A stretch of DNA of 64,000 nt from Serratia proteamaculans_D (GTDB taxonomy: Bacteria; Pseudomonadota; Gammaproteobacteria; Enterobacterales; Enterobacteriaceae): NCBI RefSeq assembly GCF_049959315.1, contig NZ_CP188201.1; one strand, 5' to 3'. Shown in pieces: positions 45,088 to 53,523 of the stretch. Below the pieces are notes generated by a model, which saw nothing but the letters and a program-made list of their open reading frames with translations, made no database searches and was not told the origin of the DNA. Position 1 is the stretch's first letter. Every line of letters begins with the position of its first letter. The translations under genes and the position numbers were made by a program.

Positions 45088-45533
45088 ATGGCGCAATTCT
45101 TTATTCGGCGGCGGGCAGCGATAGCCTCGAAAAACTGTGCGCTGAAACGCCGTATTATCGGAGCGACGGGCTACGCTTAGACTTTGGTTGGTGTGACTTT
45201 ATTCAGATAAATAGCTTATTAAATCAGTTAATGATGGGGCATGCCCTTGAATGGTTAGCTATTCAACCCAATGATCGGGTATTGGATCTGTTCTGCGGCC
45301 TGGGGCTTTTACCCTGCCGTTGGCGCGCTGCGCCGCTGCGGTGGCAGGTAGAGAAGGTGTTGCCACACCGGAAGCGAATGGGCAATATAATGCACATAAG
45401 AATAGGCTGAGTCACGCCGGCTTCTTATCGTCTTGCACGTGTGTGGATGTTGGACAGGTTTCCGCATACGGGGCATCTTGAGTCAATGGCGCTGTTGATT
45501 AACGGTGGTGCGCCAGAGTTCGCTGCAAAGTAG
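45088..45533 (+). pseudogene. rlmD: Remnant of 23S rRNA (uracil-1939-C5)-methyltransferase gene rlmD
   Basis: About 446 bases remain of a gene that is about 1.3 kb when intact. Four pieces match RlmD in changing frames: MAQFFIRRRAA at 45088 (frame 1, stop at 45178); ETPYYRSDGLRL through HALEWLAIQPNDRVLDLFCG, about 45138-45305 (frame 0; the SAM-binding motif); FTLPLARCAAAVAG, about 45308-45420 (frame 2); and LDRFPHTGHLESMALL to the TAG at 45531 (frame 0). The piece between the first and second (more than 200 codons) and the stretch around the catalytic cysteine are gone. It lies between barA and relA, where intact rlmD stands in E. coli. Confidence 0.9.
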
Positions 45534-45542
45534 GGAGAGGTT

Positions 45543-47774
45543 ATGGTTGCGGTAAGAAGTGCACATCTGAACACGGCTGGCGAATTTGCACTCGACGAGT
45601 GGATCGCCAGCTTGGGGCTACCTAACCCGCAGTCATGTGAGCGATTAGCCGCAACCTGGCGCTACTGTGAGCAACAGACCCAGAACCATCCCAACGCGTC
45701 GCTGTTGCTGTGGCGCGGGCTGGAAATGGTTGAAATCCTCTCCACCCTGAGTATGGACAACGACAGCATGCGCGCCGCGCTGCTGTTCCCGTTGGTGGAT
45801 GCCGGTATCGTACAGGAAGAAACCCTGACCGAAGCCTTCGGCAAGGGCATCACCTATCTGGTACATGGCGTACGCGATATGGACGCCATCCGCCAACTGA
45901 AAGCCACCCAAAACGATTCGATGGCCTCCGAGCAGGTCGACAACGTGCGCCGCATGCTGTTGGCGATGGTGGAGGACTTCCGCTGCGTGGTGATCAAGCT
46001 GGCGGAGCGTATCGCCCACCTGCGTGAAGTGAAAGACGCGCCGGAAGACGAACGGGTACTGGCGGCCAAAGAGTGTTCGAATATCTATGCACCACTGGCC
46101 AACCGTCTCGGTATCGGGCAACTGAAATGGGAGCTGGAAGATTTCTGCTTCCGCTACCTGCACCCGGACGAATACAAACGCATCGCCAAGCTGCTGCATG
46201 AACGCCGCATCGATCGCGAACAGTTTATCGATGATTTCGTCGCGACACTACGCGGTGCGATGGGCGACGAGGGCATCAAGGCGGACATTTACGGTCGCCC
46301 AAAACATATCTACAGCATCTGGCGCAAGATGCAGAAGAAGGCGCTGGCGTTTGACGAGCTGTTTGATGTGCGTGCGGTACGCGTGGTGGTGGAGCGCTTG
46401 CAGGACTGCTATGCGGCACTGGGGATTGTGCATACTCACTTTCGTCATTTGCCGGATGAGTTCGACGACTATGTCGCCAACCCGAAACCCAACGGCTATC
46501 AGTCGATCCACACCGTGGTTCTGGGGCCACGCGGCAAAACGCTGGAAATCCAGATCCGCACACGCCAGATGCACGAAGATGCCGAACTGGGCGTAGCCGC
46601 GCACTGGAAATACAAAGAGGGCGCGGTTGCGACGGTACGTTCCGGCTATGAAGAACGTATCGCCTGGCTGCGCAAACTGATCGCCTGGCAGGAAGAAATG
46701 GCGGATTCCGGCGAGATGCTCGACGAGGTTCGCAGCCAGGTATTCGACGATCGGGTTTATGTGTTTACCCCGAAAGGCGACGTGGTGGATCTGCCGGCAG
46801 GCTCTACGCCGCTCGACTTTGCCTATCATATTCACAGTGACGTCGGCCACCGCTGCATTGGCGCCAAAATTGGCGGCCGCATTGTGCCCTTCACCTACCA
46901 GCTGCGGATGGGCGATCAGATTGAAATTATCACCCAGAAGCAGCCGAACCCGAGCCGCGACTGGTTGAACCCGAACCTGGGCTATGTCACCACCAGCCGT
47001 GGGCGTTCCAAGATCCATAACTGGTTCCGCAAGCAGGATCGCGACAAGAACATCCTGGCCGGTCGCCAAATGCTGGACAACGAGCTGGAACACCTCGGCA
47101 TCAGCCTGAAAGAGGCCGAGAAGCTGCTGATCCCGCGTTACAACATGAATTCGCTCGATGAGATCCTGGCGGCGATTGGCGGCGGGGATATCCGTCTTAA
47201 TCAGATGGTGAACTTCCTGCAGGGCAAGTTCAACAAACCGAGCGCCGAAGAGCAGGATCGCGAAGCGTTACGCCAACTGGTTCAGCACAAGGCGCCGCCG
47301 GCTACTCGCAGCAAGGACAACGGCCGGGTGGTGGTGGAAGGGGTAGGCAACCTGATGCACCACATTGCCCGCTGCTGCCAGCCGATCCCGGGCGACGACA
47401 TTGTCGGCTTTATCACCCAGGGCCGCGGTATCTCTATCCACCGGGCAGACTGTGACCAACTGGTGGATCTGCAGTCGCACGCGCCGGAACGCATCGTGGA
47501 TGCGGTGTGGGGCGAGAGCTACTCCAGCGGGTACTCTTTGGTCGTCCGCGTGTTGGCGAACGATCGCAGCGGCCTGCTGCGAGACATCACCACCATTTTG
47601 GCCAACGAAAAGGTCAACGTGCTGGGCGTGGCCAGCCGCAGCGACACCAAAAAGCAGTTGGCGACCATAGATATGGATATTGAAATCTACAACCAGCAGG
47701 TGCTGGGCCGGGTATTGGCCAAGCTCAACCAACTGCCGGATGTGATAGACGCCAAACGACTGCACGGCAGCTAA
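45543..47774 (+). CDS. relA: (p)ppGpp synthetase I RelA
   Basis: Ribosome-associated synthase of (p)ppGpp during amino-acid starvation. 743 residues (E. coli 744). Domains: degenerate N-terminal HD hydrolase region, synthetase (about 250-370) with RPKHIYSIWRKM and PKPNGYQSIHTVVLG, TGS (about 405-465, YVFTPKGDVVDLPAGSTPLD), a zinc-finger region with IARCCQPIPGDDI, and C-terminal ACT (SLVVRVLANDRSGLLRDITT). The HD motif reads FPLVDAG, so the hydrolase residues are lost, as is usual for RelA. The ATG follows AGGGAGAGG, 9 bases after the rlmD remnant ends. Confidence 0.98.
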   Translation: MVAVRSAHLNTAGEFALDEWIASLGLPNPQSCERLAATWRYCEQQTQNHPNASLLLWRGLEMVEILSTLSMDNDSMRAALLFPLVDAGIVQEETLTEAFGKGITYLVHGVRDMDAIRQLKATQNDSMASEQVDNVRRMLLAMVEDFRCVVIKLAERIAHLREVKDAPEDERVLAAKECSNIYAPLANRLGIGQLKWELEDFCFRYLHPDEYKRIAKLLHERRIDREQFIDDFVATLRGAMGDEGIKADIYGRPKHIYSIWRKMQKKALAFDELFDVRAVRVVVERLQDCYAALGIVHTHFRHLPDEFDDYVANPKPNGYQSIHTVVLGPRGKTLEIQIRTRQMHEDAELGVAAHWKYKEGAVATVRSGYEERIAWLRKLIAWQEEMADSGEMLDEVRSQVFDDRVYVFTPKGDVVDLPAGSTPLDFAYHIHSDVGHRCIGAKIGGRIVPFTYQLRMGDQIEIITQKQPNPSRDWLNPNLGYVTTSRGRSKIHNWFRKQDRDKNILAGRQMLDNELEHLGISLKEAEKLLIPRYNMNSLDEILAAIGGGDIRLNQMVNFLQGKFNKPSAEEQDREALRQLVQHKAPPATRSKDNGRVVVEGVGNLMHHIARCCQPIPGDDIVGFITQGRGISIHRADCDQLVDLQSHAPERIVDAVWGESYSSGYSLVVRVLANDRSGLLRDITTILANEKVNVLGVASRSDTKKQLATIDMDIEIYNQQVLGRVLAKLNQLPDVIDAKRLHGS

Positions 47775-47788
47775 CCTTACATTTTTAT

Positions 47789-47811
47789 CGGGGCCCATAT
47801 ATTGGGCCCCG
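47789..47811 (+). terminator. Hairpin in the relA-mazG spacer
   Basis: Perfect 8-bp GC stem (47789-47796 with 47804-47811) and an ATATATT loop, followed by CACCTTTCA without a T run. It lies 15 bases after relA and 20 bases before mazG, and may attenuate read-through or stabilise the relA 3' end. Confidence 0.5.
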
Positions 47812-47831
47812 CACCTTTCAGAGACTTCGTC

Positions 47832-48626
47832 ATGACCCAATCTTCTCCGCTGCAACGCTTGCTGAACATCATGAAAACGCTGCGCGATCCGCAGGCCGGT
47901 TGCCCGTGGGACCGCAAGCAAACCTTCGCCACTATCGCCCCTTACACGCTGGAAGAAACCTACGAGGTGCTCGATGCCATTGAGCGTCAGGACTTCGGCG
48001 ATCTGCGCGATGAGCTGGGCGATCTGCTGTTCCAGGTGGTGTTTTACGCTCAAATGGGGCAGGAGCAGGGGCTGTTTGACTTCGACGAGGTGTGCAATGC
48101 CATCAGCGACAAGCTGGAACGCCGTCACCCGCATATCTTTGGCGAAGCCGATGCTGCGGACAGTGAAGCCGTTGCGGCGCGCTGGGAGCAACTGAAGGCC
48201 GGTGAACGCGCCGAGAAAGAGCTACATTCGGCGCTGGATGATATTCCGCAGGCGCTACCGGCGCTGATGAAGGCGCATAAAATCCAGAAACGTTGCGCCT
48301 CGGTCGGTTTTGACTGGCACACCCTGGGCCCGGTGCTGGACAAGGTGTACGAAGAGATCGACGAAGTGATGCATGAAGCGCGGCAGGCGGTGGTTGACGA
48401 GCAGAAGCTGGAAGAGGAAATCGGCGATCTGTTGTTCGCCACGGTGAATTTATCGCGCCATCTTGGTCACAAGGCAGAAAACGCGCTGCAAGCCGCCAAT
48501 CGCAAGTTCGAGCGCCGTTTCCGTCAGGTGGAAGAGATCGTCAAACAGCGCGGGCTGCAGATGGGCGAAGCCACGCTGGAGCAGATGGAAGCGGCGTGGC
48601 AACAGGTTAAACGCCAGGAAAACTAA
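47832..48626 (+). CDS. mazG: Nucleoside triphosphate pyrophosphohydrolase MazG
   Basis: Hydrolyses NTPs and dNTPs to monophosphates; in E. coli it limits ppGpp-linked toxicity. 264 residues from the ATG at 47832 (MTQSSPLQRLL); an in-frame ATG at 47802 lies inside the hairpin loop and is rejected. It has two MazG domains, the first with GCPWDRKQTFATIAPYTLEE and the EExxE-type metal residues in LEETYEVLDAIE and DELGDLLFQVVF, the second with EEIGDLLFATVNLSRHL. The mazE-mazF toxin-antitoxin pair that precedes mazG in E. coli is absent. Confidence 0.96.
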   Translation: MTQSSPLQRLLNIMKTLRDPQAGCPWDRKQTFATIAPYTLEETYEVLDAIERQDFGDLRDELGDLLFQVVFYAQMGQEQGLFDFDEVCNAISDKLERRHPHIFGEADAADSEAVAARWEQLKAGERAEKELHSALDDIPQALPALMKAHKIQKRCASVGFDWHTLGPVLDKVYEEIDEVMHEARQAVVDEQKLEEEIGDLLFATVNLSRHLGHKAENALQAANRKFERRFRQVEEIVKQRGLQMGEATLEQMEAAWQQVKRQEN

Positions 48627-48740
48627 TCGGCAGCAGTGCTGTCCTATGATTATCGCAATGTTGATCGGCGACAAGATTTATCTAAGCTGAAACGGTTAAG
48701 CTCAGGGCCATGGTTTGCTGAACCGCGGCCTGTCGACAGT

Positions 48741-48773
48741 AAAACGCCAACAAACTGAATTGTAAGGCGTTTT
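48741..48773 (+). terminator. Terminator-like hairpin downstream of mazG
   Basis: AAAACGCC (48741-48748) pairs with GGCGTTTT (48766-48773), with an inner ACAA/TTGT pair. It has a U-rich 3' arm and lies about 115 bases past the mazG stop. Confidence 0.65.
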
Positions 48774-48910
48774 AATATCTCGAAAGGGCGGTAAATTGAG
48801 TTTTTCTGTGCTAACTCATTGTTTTAAAAAGACCGTTGCTGGCGGGTCGAGAGAGTAAACCCGGATGAACTCCCGAGGGGAAAAGAGATGATGGACAGTA
48901 AAACGATCGT

Positions 48911-48939
48911 TTGTAGGTCTGAAGAGGTTCGGGTATACT
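48911..48939 (+). promoter_or_regulatory. pyrG promoter
   Basis: TTGTAG (48911-48916) and TATACT (48934-48939) with exactly 17-base spacing. The -10 is extended by GG. It lies about 55 bases before the pyrG ATG. Confidence 0.65.
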
Positions 48940-48993
48940 ACTTTCCCGTCTTGGTTCTTCCATCGTCTTTAAACCTAAACTCTCAGGTTCAGC

Positions 48994-50631
48994 ATGACAA
49001 CTAATTATATTTTTGTGACCGGCGGGGTCGTATCCTCTCTGGGTAAAGGCATTGCCGCAGCCTCTCTGGCGGCTATTCTTGAAGCCCGTGGCCTCAACGT
49101 TACCATCATGAAACTGGACCCGTACATCAACGTGGATCCGGGCACCATGAGCCCGATTCAGCATGGGGAAGTTTTCGTCACCGAAGACGGCGCAGAAACC
49201 GATCTGGATTTGGGTCACTACGAGCGCTACATCCGTACCAAAATGTCGCGCCGCAACAACTTCACCACCGGTCGTATTTACTCCGACGTTCTGCGTAAAG
49301 AACGCCGTGGCGACTATCTGGGCGCAACCGTACAGGTTATTCCGCACATCACCAACGCGATCAAAGAGCGTATCCTCGAAGGTGGCGAAGGTCACGACGT
49401 GGTATTGGTGGAAGTTGGCGGTACCGTGGGCGATATCGAATCGCTGCCGTTCCTGGAAGCCATTCGTCAGATGGCCGTGGAAGTGGGCCGTGAGCACACC
49501 CTGTACATGCACCTGACGCTGGTGCCGTACCTGGCCGCTGCCGGTGAAGTGAAAACCAAACCTACCCAGCATTCCGTAAAAGAGCTGCTTTCCATCGGTA
49601 TTCAGCCTGATGTGCTGATTTGCCGTTCCGATCGCGCCGTTCCTGCTAACGAACGTGCGAAAATCGCACTTTTCTGTAACGTGCCGGAAAAAGCGGTTAT
49701 CTCCCTGAAAGACGTTGATTCTATTTATAAAATCCCAGGCCTCTTGAAATCTCAGGGGCTTGATGATTATATTTGTAAACGATTCAGCCTCAATGCGCCG
49801 GAAGCCAACCTGGCCGAATGGGAGCAGGTGATTTACGAAGAAGCCAATCCGGGCGGCGAAGTGACCATCGGTATGGTCGGCAAATATGTCGAACTGCCGG
49901 ATGCCTATAAGTCGGTGATTGAAGCCTTGAAACACGGCGGCCTGAAAAATCGTCTGACCGTGAACATCAAGCTGATCGACTCGCAGGATGTGGAAACCCG
50001 CGGCGTAGAAGTGCTGAAAGGTCTGGATGCAATCCTGATCCCGGGCGGCTTCGGTTACCGTGGTGTGGAAGGCAAGGTGATGACCGCGCGTTATGCGCGT
50101 GAAAACAACATCCCTTACCTGGGCATCTGTCTGGGGATGCAGGTGGCACTGATGGAGTTCGCCCGCAACGTGGTGGGTATGGAGAACGCCAACTCTACCG
50201 AGTTTGTGCCAGACTGTAAGTACCCGGTGGTGGCGTTGATCACCGAGTGGCGTGACGAAGACGGCAACGTCGAAGTGCGTACTGAAGAAAGCGATTTGGG
50301 TGGCACGATGCGTGTCGGTGGCCAGCAATGCCACCTGACCGACAATAGCCTGGTGCGTCAGATGTACGGCGAACCGACCATTGTTGAACGTCATCGTCAC
50401 CGTTATGAAGTTAACAACATGCTGTTGAAGCAGATCGAAGCCGCCGGGCTGCGTGTTGCCGGCCGTTCCGCAGACAACAAGCTGGTTGAGATTATCGAAC
50501 TGCCGAATCACCCGTGGTTTGTAGCTTGTCAGTTCCACCCGGAATTTACTTCGACGCCGCGTGATGGTCATCCGTTGTTCGCCGGCTTTGTGAAGGCCGC
50601 TGGTGAGTATCAGAAGCGCCAGGTGAAATAA
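48994..50631 (+). CDS. pyrG: CTP synthase PyrG
   Basis: Makes CTP from UTP with glutamine as nitrogen donor. 545 residues, as in E. coli. The N-terminal synthetase domain starts YIFVTGGVVSSLGKGIAAAS and has KLDPYINVDPGTMSP. The C-terminal glutamine amidotransferase domain has PGGFGYRG and the nucleophile cysteine in YLGICLGMQ, and the His-x-Glu in QFHPEFTSTPRDG completes the triad. It precedes eno, as in E. coli, with an 81-base spacer containing a hairpin. Confidence 0.99.
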   Translation: MTTNYIFVTGGVVSSLGKGIAAASLAAILEARGLNVTIMKLDPYINVDPGTMSPIQHGEVFVTEDGAETDLDLGHYERYIRTKMSRRNNFTTGRIYSDVLRKERRGDYLGATVQVIPHITNAIKERILEGGEGHDVVLVEVGGTVGDIESLPFLEAIRQMAVEVGREHTLYMHLTLVPYLAAAGEVKTKPTQHSVKELLSIGIQPDVLICRSDRAVPANERAKIALFCNVPEKAVISLKDVDSIYKIPGLLKSQGLDDYICKRFSLNAPEANLAEWEQVIYEEANPGGEVTIGMVGKYVELPDAYKSVIEALKHGGLKNRLTVNIKLIDSQDVETRGVEVLKGLDAILIPGGFGYRGVEGKVMTARYARENNIPYLGICLGMQVALMEFARNVVGMENANSTEFVPDCKYPVVALITEWRDEDGNVEVRTEESDLGGTMRVGGQQCHLTDNSLVRQMYGEPTIVERHRHRYEVNNMLLKQIEAAGLRVAGRSADNKLVEIIELPNHPWFVACQFHPEFTSTPRDGHPLFAGFVKAAGEYQKRQVK

Positions 50632-50646
50632 AATATTTGGTAGGCG

Positions 50647-50675
50647 GCGCGCGGTGAGAACCGCGCGCTGTTTGT
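50647..50675 (+). terminator. Hairpin between pyrG and eno
   Basis: Perfect 9-bp GC stem (50647-50655 with 50660-50668) and a GAGA tetraloop, followed by a weak T-rich stretch (TGTTTGT). It may partly terminate pyrG transcripts, allowing separate control of eno. Confidence 0.6.
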
Positions 50676-50712
50676 CTGGAGTTTTAGTTTAACTTGTACT
50701 GAGGAAAACCTA

Positions 50713-52008
50713 ATGTCCAAAATCGTTAAAGTCATCGGTCGTGAAATCATCGACTCCCGCGGTAACCCGACTGTTGAAGCCGAAGTGCATCTGGAAGGCG
50801 GTTTCGTAGGTCTGGCTGCTGCGCCGTCAGGTGCTTCTACCGGTTCCCGTGAAGCACTGGAACTGCGTGACGGTGACAAGTCTCGTTTCCTGGGTAAAGG
50901 CGTACTGAAAGCCGTTGCTGCAGTAAATGGCCCGATTGCTCAGGCAGTACTGGGTAAAGATGCCAAAGACCAGGCTAACATCGACAAGATCATGATCGAC
51001 CTGGACGGCACCGAAAACAAATCCCAGTTCGGCGCTAACGCCATTCTGGCGGTTTCTCTGGCTGCTGCCAAAGCGGCTGCGGCTTCCAAAGGTATGCCGC
51101 TGTATGAGCACATCGCTGAGCTGAACGGCACCCCAGGCAAATTCTCTATGCCACTGCCTATGATGAACATCATCAACGGCGGCGAGCACGCTGACAACAA
51201 CGTCGATATTCAGGAATTTATGATTCAGCCAGTTGGCGCGAAATCCCTGAAAGAAGCCGTTCGCATCGGTTCTGAAGTTTTCCATCACCTGGCCAAAGTG
51301 CTGAAGGCCAAAGGCCTGAACACGGCTGTTGGTGATGAAGGCGGCTACGCACCAAACCTGGGTTCCAACGCTGAAGCGCTGGCAGTTATCGCTGAAGCGG
51401 TAAAAGCAGCAGGCTACGAGCTGGGCAAAGACGTAACCCTGGCCATGGACTGTGCGGCTTCCGAGTTCTACAAAGACGGTAAATACGTACTGGCCGGCGA
51501 AGGCAACAAAGCCTTCACTTCCGAAGAGTTCACTCACTTCCTGGAAGACCTGACCAAACAGTACCCAATCGTGTCCATCGAAGATGGCCTGGACGAATCT
51601 GACTGGGATGGTTTCGCATACCAGACCAAAGTGCTGGGCGACAAAATCCAGCTGGTGGGCGACGACCTGTTCGTTACCAACACCAAGATCCTGAAAGAAG
51701 GCATCGAGAAAGGCATCGCTAACTCCATCCTGATCAAATTCAACCAGATCGGTTCTCTGACCGAAACTCTGGCTGCTATCAAGATGGCGAAAGACGCAGG
51801 CTACACCGCGGTGATCTCTCACCGTTCAGGTGAAACCGAAGACGCAACTATCGCAGACCTCGCGGTAGGTACTGCGGCTGGCCAGATCAAAACCGGTTCC
51901 ATGAGCCGTTCTGACCGCGTTGCCAAATACAACCAACTGATCCGTATCGAAGAAGCGCTGGGTTCACGCGCACCATTCAATGGCCTGAAAGAAGTTAAAG
52001 GTCAGTAA
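50713..52008 (+). CDS. eno: Enolase
   Basis: Interconverts 2-phosphoglycerate and phosphoenolpyruvate; it is also a component of the RNase E degradosome. 431 residues. Signatures are the N-terminal EIIDSRGNPTVEAEV, the substrate loop GAPSGASTGSREA-like segment AAPSGASTGSREALELRDGD, and the metal and catalytic region VSIEDGLDESDWDGF followed by LIKFNQIGSLTETL and SHRSGETED. Codon use is strongly biased toward the highly expressed type. A strong terminator follows. Confidence 0.99.
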   Translation: MSKIVKVIGREIIDSRGNPTVEAEVHLEGGFVGLAAAPSGASTGSREALELRDGDKSRFLGKGVLKAVAAVNGPIAQAVLGKDAKDQANIDKIMIDLDGTENKSQFGANAILAVSLAAAKAAAASKGMPLYEHIAELNGTPGKFSMPLPMMNIINGGEHADNNVDIQEFMIQPVGAKSLKEAVRIGSEVFHHLAKVLKAKGLNTAVGDEGGYAPNLGSNAEALAVIAEAVKAAGYELGKDVTLAMDCAASEFYKDGKYVLAGEGNKAFTSEEFTHFLEDLTKQYPIVSIEDGLDESDWDGFAYQTKVLGDKIQLVGDDLFVTNTKILKEGIEKGIANSILIKFNQIGSLTETLAAIKMAKDAGYTAVISHRSGETEDATIADLAVGTAAGQIKTGSMSRSDRVAKYNQLIRIEEALGSRAPFNGLKEVKGQ

Positions 52009-52034
52009 TAACGGCTTGATTCGTTGTTAAATAA

Positions 52035-52058
52035 AAACCCGCTGCGGCGGGTTTTTTT
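52035..52058 (+). terminator. Intrinsic terminator after eno
   Basis: 8-bp stem (52035-52042 with 52047-52054), TGCG loop and a T run to 52058. Confidence 0.93.
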
Positions 52059-52076
52059 ATGGACATTATTCATTAA

Positions 52077-52100
52077 ACTATAATTACAGTCAGTTATAGT
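52077..52100 (+). promoter_or_regulatory. Candidate operator upstream of the SQR-like/MGL operon
   Basis: ACTATAA (52077-52083) and TTATAGT (52094-52100) form a perfect 7-bp inverted repeat across 10 bases. It is centred about 64 bases before the TATAAT at 52150-52155, a usual place for an activator site. The regulator is not known. Confidence 0.35.
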
Positions 52101-52322
52101 GTGTTATTTATTAGTGGGTTATTAATTTATTCCTTGTGATATTTAACTCTATAATTTAATTGGTGTAATAAAATTCCCATTTCTAAATTCCTTTTTAAAT
52201 TGCTTTATATCTTTTAGTTACTAGACTGCCAATAGGGCAGAGTATTTATCCCCCGTCGTCCTGCCTCAGTTCGTTTCCCATAAAATGGTTGCCGACCCAC
52301 TGGCCGGCTGGGCGAGGGCTTG

Positions 52323-53513
52323 ATGATAAACAGGATTGTGATTGTCGGCGGTGGTACCGGCGGCACCATTTTGGCCAATTTACTGGCGACGAAATTACAC
52401 CGGGAGATCTTGAATAATAAAGTTGAGTTATTAATGATTTCTGACTCTCCGGTCCATTATTATAAACCGGCATTTATGTACGTTGCCTTTAACGCTTTTT
52501 TCCAACAGGAATTAACCCGCTCTCAGCAAAGTCTGCTGCGCCCGGAAATAAAATTTATTGTCGACAAAGCCGAGCGATTCGATTTATCCCAAAGGGTCGT
52601 TCACTGCCAAAGTGGTAAACATTACCCCTATGATCTTCTGGTGTTTGCCACTGGCTGTGTGCCTTGGCCGGATCGTATCGACGGGTTGGCGCAGGCAGGC
52701 GATCATTTTTACCAATACCAGGCCGCCCGGCAGCTGGCCCAAAAGCTGGCAACCATAGAAAAAGGCCGAATCTTTATTACCGTCTCCTTCCCCGAAACCC
52801 CTAACGTGCCGCATCAGTGCGGTATTGCCCCGATAGAAACCACCTTGATGCTCGATGATTACCTGCGTCGGCGTGGGGTACGTAAGGCGGTCGAAATTGT
52901 TTATACCTATCCCAGCGTCTCACAGCTGCTGCGTAACTGCCTGTTTTTGCAACGCCCGACCGCCGAAGCCTTGCCGGGGATCTTTGCGGCGCGTGATATT
53001 CGCCACCAACGTGGGTTTACCCTCAGCCGGGTCGATGCACAGCAGAAAATCGCCTACTCGGCAGAAGGAGAGGAACAGCCGTTCGATATTCTGATGGCCA
53101 CGCCGCCAATCCGCGCCGTAGAAGCGGTGCGCAAAACCGGCCTCAGTGAGGGCAACAAGGGTGAAGGCTGGCTGCCGACCGACCATCAGACGCTGCAGGT
53201 CTATGGTCAGCAAGGGGTTTACGTCATTGGCGATACGGTGGATCTGCCGGTCAGCAAGGCCGGCGGCTCTTGCCACAATCAGGCCCCGGTGATTGCCGAC
53301 AATATCGTGGCTGAACTGCGACTGGGCCAGACCGTCAGCCACTACGACGGCAAGGTGCAGGCGATCGCGCAAATGGGGCTGCAGGCCGGTATGCCGCTGG
53401 TTTACGACTATCGCCATGATGTATTGCCGACGCCGTCAACCAAAGTGGGCGGCATGCTGCGCAACGGTTTTAACCGCGGGCTGTATTGGGCGACGGTACG
53501 CGGGCTGATTTAA
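52323..53513 (+). CDS. Sulfide:quinone oxidoreductase-like FAD flavoprotein
   Basis: 396 residues from the ATG at 52323 (an in-frame TTG lies directly upstream). The N-terminal dinucleotide fold VGGGTGGT (residues 8-15) binds FAD. HYYKPAFMYVAF (46-57) is the SQR-type segment, and the second nucleotide region has YDLLVFATGCVPW. The motif PHQCGIAPIETTLML puts Cys166 where SQRs carry a redox cysteine, and VIGDTVDLPVSKAGGSCHNQAPV (with Cys317) is the C-terminal FAD and quinone-side motif. Cys112 is a third candidate. SQRs oxidise sulfide to sulfane sulfur and pass electrons to quinone at the membrane. Other NDH-2-like roles are possible. It precedes a DUF1641 gene and methionine gamma-lyase. Confidence 0.8.
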   Translation: MINRIVIVGGGTGGTILANLLATKLHREILNNKVELLMISDSPVHYYKPAFMYVAFNAFFQQELTRSQQSLLRPEIKFIVDKAERFDLSQRVVHCQSGKHYPYDLLVFATGCVPWPDRIDGLAQAGDHFYQYQAARQLAQKLATIEKGRIFITVSFPETPNVPHQCGIAPIETTLMLDDYLRRRGVRKAVEIVYTYPSVSQLLRNCLFLQRPTAEALPGIFAARDIRHQRGFTLSRVDAQQKIAYSAEGEEQPFDILMATPPIRAVEAVRKTGLSEGNKGEGWLPTDHQTLQVYGQQGVYVIGDTVDLPVSKAGGSCHNQAPVIADNIVAELRLGQTVSHYDGKVQAIAQMGLQAGMPLVYDYRHDVLPTPSTKVGGMLRNGFNRGLYWATVRGLI

Positions 53514-53523
53514 CGGAGGGTTT

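Larger units (their letters stand above)
48627..48993. other. mazG-pyrG intergenic region
   Basis: 366 bases without a gene. It contains a terminator-like structure after mazG (48741-48773) and the pyrG promoter (48911-48939). The stretch between them, about 48774-48910, shows no clear element beyond ordinary AT-rich runs. Confidence 0.6.
52009..52322. other. eno to SQR-like gene intergenic region, AT-rich
   Basis: After the eno terminator (52035-52058) the sequence is strongly AT-rich to about 52230, unlike the GC-rich surroundings. It holds a 7-bp inverted repeat (52077-52083 with 52094-52100) and a TATAAT at 52150-52155 with no good -35 box, which would suit an activated promoter. From about 52240 the base composition returns to normal, and GAGGG precedes the next ATG. 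Confidence 0.55.

Noticed and set aside
44923..45180. 85-codon open frame between barA and relA
   Set aside because: Its first half is antisense to barA and its second half is the first piece of the rlmD remnant; it is not a gene.
48811..50571. 586-codon open frame antisense to pyrG
   Set aside because: It lies wholly opposite a highly conserved gene and its product is rich in His, Gln and Phe without any domain; it is a by-product of codon bias in pyrG.
52134..52155. TTGTGA and TATAAT as a simple promoter for the SQR-like gene
   Set aside because: Only 10 bases separate the two boxes, too few for a sigma-70 promoter; only the TATAAT is kept as a candidate.
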